From NCBI RefSeq assembly GCF_000708205.1, contig NW_014575548.1, positions 62,001-126,000 of the forward strand: a stretch of 64,000 bases of DNA, given 5' to 3'. The notes below the pieces were generated by a model. It ran no database searches and was not told the DNA's origin. It worked only from the letters and a program-made list of their open reading frames with translations. Positions 1-11,351 of the stretch are shown here, one piece after another. The translations under genes and the position numbers were made by a program. Source of the stretch: Mixia osmundae IAM 14324 (Eukaryota > Basidiomycota > Mixiomycetes > Mixiales > Mixiaceae). Every line of letters starts with the position of its first letter. Position 1 is the first letter of the stretch.

Positions 1-26
1 ACAGCTCCAATCAGGGCAGCAACAGT

Positions 27-2826
27 ATGGCGTCATCGTCAGCAACCCTCCCATCCGCCTTCAACAGATCCTCCCGACGGAAGCGACGGCTCGCACGTGG
101 CCTCTCAACAGGTAGAGACACGATAGACGAGGAGGAGGAAGGCATGGGATTGGCATTCTCGACCCAATGTGCCACTGTAGAGAATCCCGACCCGGCACAC
201 AAAGACCAGTGGAACTCGAGCAGCGTGCCGATCTACCAATCGAGTACCTTCAAAGGCGTCGGCGGCACGTACGACTACTCACGCAGTGGCAATCCTACCA
301 GAGGCTTTTTGCGTGAGCGAGAGCCTTTTGCCTCACGATTGCGGCAGATTGACGCTTTGAGACTGACTTGCAGAGCATCATGTGGCCAAGATCTCTGGCG
401 CTCGACACGCTTTCGCTGTAGCATCCGGCATGGGCGCACTGGACGTCATCTTCAGGTTGCTCACGCCGGGTGACGAGATCATCGCTGGCAACGATCTCTA
501 TGGCGGCTCAAATCGCCTATTGACTTATCTCAAGACACACGGCGGTATCACTGTGCACCACATCGATACTACTCGACCCGAACTGTTGCTGCCCGTGCTG
601 ACTGCGCACGAGCCGACAGCGCAGACGAGCAAAGTCAAGCTGGTCTTGATCGAATCGCCTACCAATCCTCTCTTGCAAGTTGCAGATATTGCCAAATTGT
701 CGGACATGATCCACCAGCACGCGCCTGAAGCAATGGTCGTTGTCGATAACACCATGATGAGCCCTTACCTGCAACGTCCGCTAGAACACGGCGCAGATAT
801 CGTCTATGACAGCGCGACAAAGTATCTATCGGGACATCACGATCTCATGGCAGGCGTCATTGTCTGTGACAGGGACGACATCGCCACTCGCATCGCCTTT
901 ATGATCAACTCTATCGGCAACGGTCTAGCACCTTTCGATTCCTTTTTGCTCTTGCGAGGCATCAAGACACTTGCTCTCCGACTTGATAGACAGCAAGCGA
1001 CAGCCCAGATCGTAGCCGAGTATCTCGATGCTGCTGGCTTCAAAGTACACTACCCTGGTCTTTCCAATCATCCAGGTCGAGAGATCCACGAGAGGCTCGC
1101 CAAAGGCGCAGGAGCTGTCTTGTCCTTCGAGACAGGCGACAAGGCGCTCAGCGAGCGAATCGTGGGAGCAGCTCGGTTGTGGGGCATTAGTGTCTCTTTC
1201 GGCTGTGTCAATTCGCTCATCAGTATGCCTTGCCTCATGTCTCATGCTTCTATCGATCCAAAGGTCCGTGCGGAGAGGAACTTGCCCGAAGATCTCATTC
1301 GCCTCTGTGTGGGCATCGAGGACACGGACGATCTCATCGACGATCTCGAAGCTGCTCTCCTCGAATCGGGCGCCATCAGACTCCAAGACAATTCGGATGG
1401 TACGACCGATATCGTTCGCAACATGATCACTCCTCCTGCAACACCGTCGAGCAGGGCGAAAGCGATTGGACAAGCGAGCACACAGACCATCGTCGTTTCT
1501 GCACCGGGCAAAGTCATTCTCTTTGGCGAGCATGCCGTCGTTCACGGTATCACTGCCATTGCTGGCTCCGTCGATCTGCGTTGCTTCTGTATGGCTCAGC
1601 CACGCTACGATGGCAAGATTGGTATAACCATGCCGGATGTAGGATTAGACCAAGCATGGGATCTCTCATCCCTGCCTCCAGTAGATCCTTCGCTTGAAGG
1701 CGTACCGGAAGACTCAGTCGATGCTTCCCTGCTAGATTTGATAAGGCAGCATATCGGTCACGACTTAGCGCCAGTCGCACAGAGAGCCGCCGAAGCCTTC
1801 TTGTACCTCTTCCTGCGTCTCAGTCGTTCGGCAACGCGCATTGCTCAGCATCTCACTGTACGGTCCACTCTCCCGATCGGAGCAGGCTTGGGCTCATCTG
1901 CCGCCTTCTCCGTCTGCATAAGCTCAGCGCTTCTCTATACCCATGGCTACTTGCCCCTACCCTCTTCCGAAGGGAAAGACGGTTCGCACGCTGCTGAGAT
2001 AAATGAATGGGCCTTCCTGGGCGAGAAGATCCTACATGGCAATCCATCCGGAGTGGACAACAGTGTTGCGACTTACGGCGGCGCAGTAGCATACACCAAA
2101 GCGACGGCATCGACGAGTGCGCAGATGGACCCCTTGCGCGGCTTCAAGTCTATACGCTTCCTTTTGACCGACACGCGCGTCAGTAGGGACACAAAGACGC
2201 TCGTTGCTGGCGTTACAGCTCGCAAGACCCAGCATCCCTTCATCATCGATCCCGTTTTGCGTGCGATTCAGGATATTTCAGCAGAGGCCAAGAGGTGTTT
2301 GACAGATTCGGACATGTCGCGCGAGGATCAAATCAGCACGTTGGAGGTCCGTAGAACGCATCTCCAGCGTATACTGGGCTGATGGAGCGATTTGGGACAG
2401 CACTTGATCGATGCGAACCATCTGCATCTCAACTTTTTGGGCGTTGGTCATAGCGCGCTAGAGATCATTGTCGCAAAGACAAGGTCTTACCAGCTCCACA
2501 GCAAGCTCACCGGCGCTGGTGGAGGAGGCTGCGCAGTGACCCTGATCCCAGATGGTGCGCCTCTTGCGATAACGATCTGACTATGCTCACACGAACTCGC
2601 AGGATATGACGAAGCAAAGCTCAAGCTTCTCAAATCGGAGCTCGGCGAGGCCGGCTTCGAGTGCTTCGAGACGACTGTGGGAGGCTCGGGCATCTCACTG
2701 CTCATTCCTCAGTCTGGCTCAACTCTAGTCTCAGCTGAAGGCGGAGCTGAGCAACAGTTCATGCCCAACCGGAGCTGGCTCGAGACGACTCCGGTGGTCG
2801 ATGATTCATGGCATGTGATAGCATAG
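27..2826 (+). CDS. Cystathionine beta-lyase fused to mevalonate kinase
   Basis: Exons read as 27-312, 374-2346, 2401-2554 and 2603-2826 (878 aa). The first half is a PLP-dependent trans-sulfuration enzyme of the cystathionine beta-lyase type (methionine synthesis): it has YDYSRSGNPTR and the PLP-lysine motif SATKYLSGHHD. Without a stop or an obvious intron the frame continues into a complete mevalonate kinase (isoprenoid and sterol pathway), with PGKVILFGEHAVVHG, the ATP loop LPIGAGLGSSAA, HGNPSGVDN and KLTGAGGGGC. The last two introns restore the kinase frame exactly (STLE|HLIDAN and PDG|YDEA). The linker lies near 1380-1480; an internal ATG at 1423 could give a free kinase. The frame upstream of 27 is open to the window edge, so the true start may lie outside. 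Both families are certain; a single fused polypeptide is inferred from the continuous frame. Confidence 0.9.
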
Positions 2827-2883
2827 ATTGCGCTGTTGTAGCGAGAGAATGACAGTGGCAGATAAATACAATGATTGATGCGT

Positions 2884-4272
2884 TCATTGACCTTCTGCTT
2901 CTTTCCTCTTCTTCTCGACTGCTGCTTTCTTCTCCTTTGCAGCTTCTGCCTGCTTCTTCTTCTCTTCTTCTTCCGCTGCATCCCCAGTAGATTAAGTCTA
3001 TGCCGGAGAATGTCACAAAGCGGCAGCTCACCTTTCTTGCGCTCTTCCTCTTCCTTCTCTTTCTGTCGAGGCACGTTTGTGAACTGAACATAAGCATCGC
3101 CGCTCTTTGTCTTCTCCGCGTTGATGTCACCGCCAATCTTTTTCGTCACGGCTCGACCAGATGCCGCGTCCTCGCTGTTTGCAAGCTCTGGATACTCCCT
3201 CTGACGAATCTCTGCAAGGCGTTGCGAAGTAAGCGAGCCCGGGCCGCCTTTGTCAGGACCAAAATAATTCGCTCCGCCCAGACTGACGAGGATAGCCGAG
3301 CCGACGATCGCTGTCAGCCCGAATCGATAAGTCGCATACCATTTGGGCGTCCAGCCCCAGGTAGATGTTCGCCAATCTGCCCACCAAACTCCCACAAATG
3401 CGGCCCATTGAATGGCCAGAGCAATCTGGTGAGTGGGTACGAGAAGGGTCGACCAGGCTACCGCTACGGGCACGATACCGATGACGTATCTTGTGTTGCC
3501 TTTGCGTCCGTTAAAGGCCGAGAACTCCATGCCCCAGTGCAGCGCGCCTGATGAGCCCGGCGCATGAGTACAGATGCTGATTCGCTTAGTCAGACCTACC
3601 TAAGAAAGACAGAATGATTGCGCCGTATGAGACTTGGATGTGCTCGACATGGTGCAGCAGAGCGAGAGCAGTCTCTTCATTCATGGGCGATTGGCCTCTA
3701 CCGAGCATCTCTGCAGCTTGGGCTTGACCCGCTACACGCGCCAGATAGACCGTGGTGAGCGATGTGGCTACGTACGGGATGAGGCCAGCAGCGCCCCACA
3801 CTATCGCTTCGCGAGGGACATTCTCCATGATGTTCTCCACGGATTTCTGTCTGATCGGTGAACATGCGTACTGCGCCAGCACGTTCTACGTACCAGCGAT
3901 GATTCTGCTTCAGAGAGATCGCCGCCTTGAAGCTGAGAGGTTGTAGCATTGGCACCCGAGATGGCTTGCGTGACATCTTTGACTGCCTTTGAGGCTTCTT
4001 GCTGCGAGCGTGCAGCAGATGAGCACTGCTTCAGTCTTCTCAGTCTCGGCCCTTACCTTGGCATTCTGACCGGTTTCTTTGAAGGAAGAGGACGCCGGTT
4101 GACCGGCAACTGAGCTGCTCGCGTGACGTCTGTGTGCTTCTATGCTCCTGAGCGGCGATGGACCGGAGTGCTTCATGTTTCCTGCAAGTGGTATCGCATG
4201 CTCGAGATATCCTCTCGGTTGCTCTCTACGAGTGCGTGCATCTACGACCGACTGTGCGCGTGGGGCAAGCAT
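2884..4272 (-). CDS. TMEM69/DUF3429 family membrane protein, probably mitochondrial
   Basis: Exons read on the minus strand as 4272-4057, 4001-3894, 3846-3600, 3547-3032 and 2975-2884. The core matches the DUF3429 family (human TMEM69): VPREAIVWGAAGLIPYVATS, then ALLHHVEHIQVSYGAIILS, and FLG|ALHWGMEFSAFNGRKG across an intron. About four hydrophobic segments are followed by a Lys/Glu-rich coiled tail ending KRKEAEGQ. The last acceptor was chosen because it keeps this charged tail open to the stop. The N-terminal region is basic and Ser/Arg-rich, as expected of a mitochondrial presequence. The start is uncertain: ATG at 4272 is used here, but an exon up to about 4468 with another presequence-like stretch (MTVLRNLPRTAYR) could precede it. 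Molecular function is unknown for the family. Confidence 0.8.
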
Positions 4273-4726
4273 CCTTATCAGCTCCGTTCCGGCATGCACG
4301 CTCCGGGCCACGCTGCGGCAATGCCTTGCGTGATATGAGACTCACATGGCGGCTGTAGTGTGCGAGAGGCGAGGCCGTAGCTAGCTTACTGACGGAGCTC
4401 AGTCGAGATAGCGAATGAGCTCTGTAGGCTGTCCGGGGCAGATTCCTGAGCACAGTCATCTCCGCCAAGCGTCGCCCGAGTCAGTATTCGCTGGCTAGTG
4501 CTCCGACGAGAATGTGCAGCCGTCCGTCAAAGGTGCTCTGTGAATGCGCAATACAGCTGCGAGCCCGTCGACGCCGTGCGAGAGGTGTGGATCGTCGTCA
4601 TAGTGACACGTGGCACACGCGCGTTGTACGTCGCGACCGTCGACAGTCGACGTCCCAAAAGATGCGCTGAGCTGTAGCTAGCTCGTGTGCAGGTACGCTT
4701 CAGCTGAGTCGAATCAGAGTGCAGCC

Positions 4727-7454
4727 ATGGCCTCAGCAAGGAATGGTCAAGGCTACATTCAGGCGTATCCGGACCCTCGAGGACGAGGCAAGATCAGCAT
4801 CGAATCGCTCCTCTTGACGCAAGCTGGAGGCACTGGGTACGTCCGCGTGATGATCTAGCTTTTAGTCATTGATCGAGCATGTTCGGACTCAGCAGCACGC
4901 AGCAGCGACTGACATCGGACTGGATCATACCACTCGCCGTGCTCGGCGGCTTGTCAGCCTTGTCGCTTTACGTCGTACGAGATTACTTGCTACGACATGG
5001 CGTTTCCCCCGTACTGGTCGTCTCGATCTTGCTCGTCTGGTCAGGCGTCGTCACCTTGCTCTCTGAGATGGCAACACCCTCTCTGACCAAAAGTCCAAAA
5101 CCGACTAGCTCTGCTCGCCTGAGCAAAGACAAGCGCAGCAAAGCTGGTGCAACGCGGATGCCCGGCACAATTCTGCTGCTCATGGTGTGCACTACATTTG
5201 AGTCTGTTGGACTCGTTGGCGCGTTGTACCAGCTTGGCGTTCCAAGGTATGCAGACGTACACGCTACATAGTATGCTTACTGAAGTCTTGCTAACCAGAG
5301 TCACAATGCTCGTCACGATGGCACATGCATGGGCACCCAGCTTATACGCAAGAAGCGAGTCGAACGACGAAGCCGAGACGAGCAACCGGCGTCTGGCACG
5401 CTTGCTGCTAAGTGCGCTTCTCCTCATCGCAACAGTCATAGATTACAGCGCAAGCGCGCGCAACTCATCTGTCTATGGCGTCTTCTACGGTTACGGCTTC
5501 ATCACACTCCATCTGGTTGCTATCGGCCAACGACGCGACAGTGTCAAGGCTGCAAGTGAGCTTCAAGGCAGCGATATGGCAGAAGCACGTCGAGCTCGTG
5601 CACTAGCCACTTGTCTGGTCGGCTTGCTCGCTCTTCCCATCGCAGTCACGACTTACATCATCAGCTCGCAAGGTCGACTTGCCTCGCCTGACATGCCGAC
5701 AATTGGGACCTGCCTCGCTCTCACAGCTCCACTAGCGCTGACGACAGCTGCTCTTGCGCCTTTGCTTCACGATGCCATATCTGCTCATTTGCCGACACAG
5801 CCCCAATTTCGGACGGCCTGGCCTCTCGCAGTCGGCTCGACTCTCGCCGTGGGATGGCTAGGCTTTCGTTCCAGCGACATCGTGCCGGTACCCGACTCGC
5901 TCGTCGCTGTCTCCGCGTGGTACGTGCTAGGCATGCTTGTCAGCCTCGATCCGCAGAGCATGGCCGTCTTGACTTCCAACGGCGCTGCGAGCTTTGCATC
6001 AGCAAAAGACAAGCAGGATGACGCTGCCGCCGCTGCTACGAGCGTCGAGACTCTCGTAACGTTCTGGAGGCGGCTACGCGCGACAGTCAAGACCATCCTC
6101 GCAAATCCTGACTCGCGGAAGATTTACTTCTTCCTTTGTCTGAATCTGGCGTACATGGCCGTTCAGATGCTCTGGGGAATCTGGACAAACTCTCTTGGTC
6201 TCATCTCGGATTCGATCCACATGTTCTTTGACTGTGCTGCACTTGCGATGGGCTTGTTCGCCTCCGTTATGGCAACTTGGGAGCCGAATTCGACATTCAC
6301 CTACGGTTATGGGCGCGTAGAGACGCTTTCTGGCTTTGCGAATGGCATCTTCCTCTTGCTCATTTCGATATTCATCATCTTCGAAGCGATTCAACGATTG
6401 ATCGACCCGCCGGAGATGAATACGCATCAGTTACTGGCAGTAAGCTTCATTGGGCTACTTGTCAATCTCGTCGGCATGTTTGCGACAGGACATCATCACG
6501 GCGGAGTGCGTCAAGGCTTCATAGCTGTCTCACATGACTGACATGGGCCATCATACAGCATGGTCACTCGCACGGTGGCGGTCATTCGCATGCTCCCACG
6601 CCCGTCAAGCCTGTTCACGACCATTCGCATGACGTGAGCTTACTCAACCTGCCGATGACATCCTGCTTACCAAAGGAACAGCATGCGCATGGACACGATG
6701 ATGATGGTGCGCGCTGCAAGCCTAGATAGCAGCACAACAGCTCATGCATCGTCCTTTGCAGATCACGATGACGATCATGACGACCATGCTCAAGCGCATG
6801 GCCATAGCCATAACATGCATGGCGTCTTCCTCGTGCGCTCCTTTCGTCCTCATCGAGCTTCAGCTGATCCGCGGACTGTAGCATGTCATGGCAGATACCC
6901 TTGGCAGCGTTGGTGTGATCATCTCGACTCTGCTCATCAATCGCTATCAGTGGACTGGCTTCGATCCGATAGCTTCCATCTTCATTGCCGTGCTCATCTT
7001 CGCCAGCGTTGTGCCACTCGTCACGGACAGCGCGAGGGTCCTCTGTCTCGATATGGGCGACGATCGAGAAGCAGAAGTCCGAAAAGCGCTAGCAGAAGTC
7101 AGTATATCCCATGGCTTCTGATTCATCACGTCGCTAAGATCACTTGTCACGCCACAGTTACATTCTGTGGAGGGCCTTCGCGGCTTCGCTTCGCCACGCT
7201 TCTGGCCAAAGGATAGCTCTACCATCGTCGGATCTATTCACGTCCAGCTCGCTCTGTCTTCGTCCGCCTTTGACCCGACAAAGTCGTCCTCAGGCGTACC
7301 AGGCACGCAGCACTACGCGAATCCCGAGCGGGTGATACAGCGTGTCGAGCGTGTTCTCAAACGAGGCATCAGCGGCCTTGCAAGCCTGACTGTTCAGGTT
7401 GAGCCCTCAACAGGCTTGCGGCAATGTCATTGTTTGACCGGAGACGGCACCTAG
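4727..7454 (+). CDS. MSC2: Cation diffusion facilitator zinc transporter, Msc2-like
   Basis: Eight exons: 4727-4836, 4878-5246, 5299-6505, 6559-6633, 6682-6706, 6762-6832, 6882-7097 and 7158-7454 (789 aa). Msc2-type proteins move zinc into the ER and early secretory pathway, in yeast as a heteromer with Zrg17. The long N-terminal half holds many hydrophobic segments, as in Msc2 rather than short CDF proteins. The C-terminal CDF domain begins near NSLGLISDSIHMFFDCAALA. Its transport site reads H-x3-D in both halves (HMFFD and HVMAD), the zinc-selective pattern. Between them lies a His/Asp-rich loop (GHSHGGGHSH, HAHGHDDD) split over three tiny exons. The C-terminal cytosolic domain is present but ends in a short divergent tail. 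The ATG at 4727 is the first in frame. Confidence 0.93.
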
Positions 7455-7609
7455 ATGTCATTGCATTGCTCGCAGGGCTGTAGATTTCGCGCGGCCACGC
7501 CCGTTCCGAGTCGCGACGCGCATTTGCTGAAGAGAGCAATTCATCTTACAGCCCTGCTCCTGCGCAGAGGGCGCAAAGCATTCAGTAGTACCCTCGCGGC
7601 GTGGCATAG

Positions 7610-9858
7610 ATGTCTGCCGCGCCGCCAGCAAGGCAGCCGTCGCCCTTTTCGCAGCCGCCGACTTCTGAGCGAGCACCTACATCTGCGCGTCTACCGCCGC
7701 TGGGCACTAATGGCACGAGCGCCAGCGTTCAGCGAGCTAAGAGGCGAAATCAGGCTGCTCCGCCTGCGCTTGTGGTCAATGTTGCAAAGGCGCTCAAGCG
7801 AGACTATTACGAGAATGCTGATCCATCGACAAAGCCCTTCATTCGAGCATTCCTCATGGGATACGCGTTCAGTGTTGGCCCGGCGCTAATCAAGGCGGTT
7901 TTCGCGCTGGCCTTGCCTCGGAATAAGGAACTCGTAGCAAGTCAGCGCGTGATCAGATTCATCAAGGCGGCGCTCAAGTCTATCGCTCGCGGAATCGACC
8001 CGAGAGGTCTCGCCTTCGTTTTTGGCATTAGCTTCGGGGGCGCAAAGTGGCTCGAGAAGCACATCAAGCCGCTCGTAGAATCGACCTACTATGCTGTGCA
8101 TGGCGGCCAACGACGCAAGTTGAACGGCCGAACAGGCACGGAGCCTCTGCCTAGCCCCGGACTCAAACTCGCGCTGTCCGAACTGGATTCAGGTGATCCT
8201 GCTAGCAGCTCAACTCCCGCTGCAGCTGTGGCGATGATGCGCGATGAGGAGAACATGGGGCTCTTGACCACCTTGACCGCCTCGGTCTTGTCATCAGCAT
8301 TCGCGCTCACCTTGCTGCAATCTTCGCCCTCGTACAGTGCGAATCCAAGGGCAACTTTGATGCCCCTTCCCGTGCATGATGGCGATGAGCAAGCGCTATC
8401 CGAGAGCACCCTAGCAGCGACGGCGCGCAAGCTGCCCCGCAGGGAATCGCCTACATTAGATCTGACGCTCTTTATGCTCGTCCGTGGCGTGGACACACTT
8501 GTACGAGGTCGGCGAGGGCTTTCATGCAGACAAGTGCAGACATCTGATTGATTCGACGCTTGCAGGCATCTACGTCGCTCACCCTCGCTGGCATCGCATC
8601 TTTGGAGGCATGGCAGCCCAAGCAGATACGATTGTCTTCTGGCTCAGCTGCTGGCGGATCATGTTGTGCGTCGCTGACGCAGACTTGTGTGTCTCTACTG
8701 ATGCCTCTTGCAGCTGCTGGTTCTATCTTCCACACCGACTGCCGCCGTCATACGTCAGATGGATCACAAATCTCAGCCGGATGGACGTTAGGCTGCTTCG
8801 TCTCTTGCGCGATTGTCGAAATGGCGATTGGCAATATGGCAAAGTGCCGAAGACTGAAGCTCTGCGCGCAACCGGTCCAAAGATTGCAATCGCGATGGGA
8901 TTCCCACCCGAAGCCGCTATGCCTGATCTCGTCGGTTCAGCCGTAACACGCGTAGCATGTGCTTATGCTCCTTTTAGATTCCTACGCTGCCTTGCACACT
9001 CGTTCATGGCAAAGTTGGCAATACAGAAAGCTGCGAAGTGAATGCGATCAAGAGATGGGGTGTAGGGTGGCTGCAGTGTATGGGCATCTATTTGCCCGTG
9101 CACGCTCTTCCTCGCCTGCTCTTCGGCAAACGCGCTTTCGCTGCAAACCCGGTACGCACGCTATTGCAAGTCTTCCTAGCAGCCGGTCAATCTTCTGCGT
9201 TCCTGGCGACATTCATTGCTAGCGTCTATGCCTTGTGAGATCACGTCCTCGCCGACTATCAGGCAAGACTGAAAGATCTCGCAGTGTGTGTCTCGGCAGA
9301 ACGAGACTCTTGCCAAAGCTTTTCCCCTCAGTCTCTCAGAACTTCTGGGACGGGGGCTTTGCGCCTGCACTCGGCTGTTTCATGTGCGGCTTCAGCGTAC
9401 TCATCGAAAAGTAGATCTCGCAAAAAGCTGAGGAGGTGCCATGCTGACAGCTAGTTGACTGCAGCAAACGACGCCGAGGCGAAATGGCGCTATATGTCGC
9501 GCCACGAGCGGTCTACGCCGTCATGGATGAAGTTCTGCCGGAATGGCTCTTCAGTGGCAAGACGGGGCAGCTCGTCAGCAAATACAGCGAACGCAGCATC
9601 TTTGCACTGTCCACTGGCGTCGTCACTGCAGCAGTAAGTCGGGTTCAATTCCGCATACTCGCGCTGATGATGGCGCAGGCTGTTCATCGACCTGCACTGC
9701 TACGCGGGCTTATGCGGGGCGTGCTCAGATATCTCGTTGGCGATTGGGACGGCGATGCTCGACAGGCGCCAGAGACGCCAAGACGAGCAGACGGCAAGCG
9801 TATCGAGCGTGCTGACCTAGCACTCCGTTTGCAAGACGCAAAGCATTTACAGTCCTAG
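7610..9858 (+). CDS. TMEM135-like multi-pass membrane protein
   Basis: Exons read as 7610-8507, 8566-8665, 8714-8930, 8978-9234, 9285-9410, 9465-9633 and 9679-9858 (648 aa). After a Pro/Ser-rich N-terminus come repeated hydrophobic segments and features I recognise from the TMEM135/fungal relatives: LPCTLVHG...SCEVNAIKRW, the segment MGIYLPVHALPRLL, QSSAFLATFIASVYAF, then NFWDGGFAPALGCFMCG and ALYVAPRAVYAVMDE. Animal TMEM135 acts on mitochondria and peroxisomes; the fungal role is not established. Each junction was chosen to keep these blocks in frame. The donor after exon 3 is the least certain (8931, or 8944 with a 34-base intron). It lies tail-to-tail with the next gene, 44 bases apart. 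Confidence 0.75.
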
Positions 9859-9902
9859 CAACTTCAATGCACTAAAGTTATACAGCAAAACGTGATGGCC
9901 AC

Positions 9903-10553
9903 TCAGTCATCGCCGATTGAGTGGTAGCCGCCTGCAGGCTTGGCTGGCGAACCTTGCGCTGCTTGCGGTTTTGATGCGGATTGACCTGCTGATCTGGCAG
10001 CCGCTTGGGGCTCTTCGTCTTCTGGCGCTTCACTGAAGGACTGATACGGTGCGCTAGCTTGTGCCTGCGCATTATAACCGCCAGGCATTGACCATACTGG
10101 CGCAGCATGCATGATCAGCTTGCGATGTGCGCACATAGTGCGCTCTACCGACCTTGTTGATTTCCGAACGAGCTTGGTAAAGCAGGCTCGTTCCTTTGCT
10201 TGAGATTTGCGAGCACGGCGAGGAAGGTGACTGGCTTCAATACGAAGTTGATCACAACGAGGAACAACGCAAAGCTAGACGAATAGCTCGCGTAATTCTG
10301 CCTAGATGCATCAGCTGGGGTCCGAACACCTATATGTCGGGCTGACGGTGAGCCATATGATGTCAAGGACGAAGCTGAGCAAGTGCAGGATGGCAAATGT
10401 TCGCAGAGACTCTGGATCTTTATCTACGACGAGAAGACCGTAGAGCGCTATGGGGAGATTGTAAGAAGGTGAGGAGCCTGCTGCCGTCACTGCTGAGAGT
10501 GTCGAATGCGCCAGTAACAGCCGGTTCACATCGAGCGAGCTAGGCAGCGCCAT
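9903..10553 (-). CDS. Small four-helix membrane protein, AGTRAP-like
   Basis: Exons read on the minus strand as 10553-10330, 10301-10153 and 10096-9903 (188 aa). The first two thirds resemble the AGTRAP family (angiotensin receptor-associated protein) in order and spacing of helices: SYNLPIALYGLLVVDKDPES, AILHLLSFVLDIIWL, then ALFLVVINFVLKPVTFLAV. The last exon is a Gln/Ala/Pro-rich soluble tail ending GGYHSIGDD. The first intron would be only 28 bases (10302-10329), which is suspicious; it is the only GT-AG choice I found that joins the two halves in frame. The family assignment rests on pattern similarity seen by eye and is tentative. Confidence 0.55.
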
Positions 10554-11351
10554 GGTCGCTGCAGCGTTGGAGCGCTGCTAAGACACGCGCAATGATAGCC
10601 CGGGCCGTCGAGCCGGAGGGTCATAAATACGCGCACTTTCTCGCGCGGAATTATTTCCACACTCAACTCGACTCGACCCGACATGATTCGATACGACAAG
10701 TCATTCAGTGCTGGGCTGACGCCGAGGTAGTAGTGAGAGTGGTAGGCCTGTGTGTTCGTCGGTCTGAGCAGCTGGTCTGTCAACGCGAACTGTTCCAGCC
10801 CAGCTGGAGTCGACTTCAAGTTCGCCTGCTTCAACACGCTCTCCTCCTCACTCGTTGCCAGCAGCAATCAGGAGAGCGTTTTCAGCCTGCCAGTAGGGTC
10901 GCTGCTGAGCGCTGGCCTCTTCCTCTTCCTCCTGCTCAGCTCTCAACGAGAATCCCACTCATCCTGCTGGCTGCATCGCGCTGTCGGCCTGCTGTGCAGC
11001 TCCCCGCCAATTGGCACCTGTATATATCGGGCTTGCTACAGCCAGCCGACAGCCCTTGCAGCTATCCTCCTCCAATGCACCTTTATTACTTTCCTCACTG
11101 TCTGGTCTCATCCGTCGCGATTTCGAGTCATGAGCAAATCTCTCTCTCTCCCTGCGCGGGCATCATCACTTGAGCGTCTTCTAGCTTGTACAGCACACTA
11201 TCACATGCAGCACGGATCGAGGTAAGCGCTTCTCGCTGCTCTCAATGCACCCGACGCGTCGCGCACAGACCATTGACGCTGCCGAGCTCGCAATGATGCT
11301 GCATAGCAACATCAGCTTCCTGCGCCCTCTCTCAGACACTCGGTAACCAAC
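10554..11351. promoter_or_regulatory. Divergent intergenic region, about 800 bases
   Basis: This is the longest non-coding gap in the window, between the AGTRAP-like gene (left, minus) and the RTA1-like gene (right, plus). It holds pyrimidine-rich runs around 10900-10960 and a TATA-like tract TATATAT near 11030, about 320 bases before the ATG at 11352, compatible with a long leader. Open frames within it are Ser/Leu-rich with no recognisable family and look like chance. No RNA gene was recognised. Confidence 0.45.

Noticed and set aside
4469-4726. Extra gene between the TMEM69-like gene and MSC2
   Set aside because: Short frames here lack domains; the region is best explained as the 5' end of the TMEM69-like gene plus the MSC2 promoter.
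10592-11225. Two long open frames in the large intergenic region
   Set aside because: They overlap in different frames, have Ser/Leu/Cys-rich composition from pyrimidine-rich DNA, no domain, and lie where the RTA1-like gene needs its promoter and leader.
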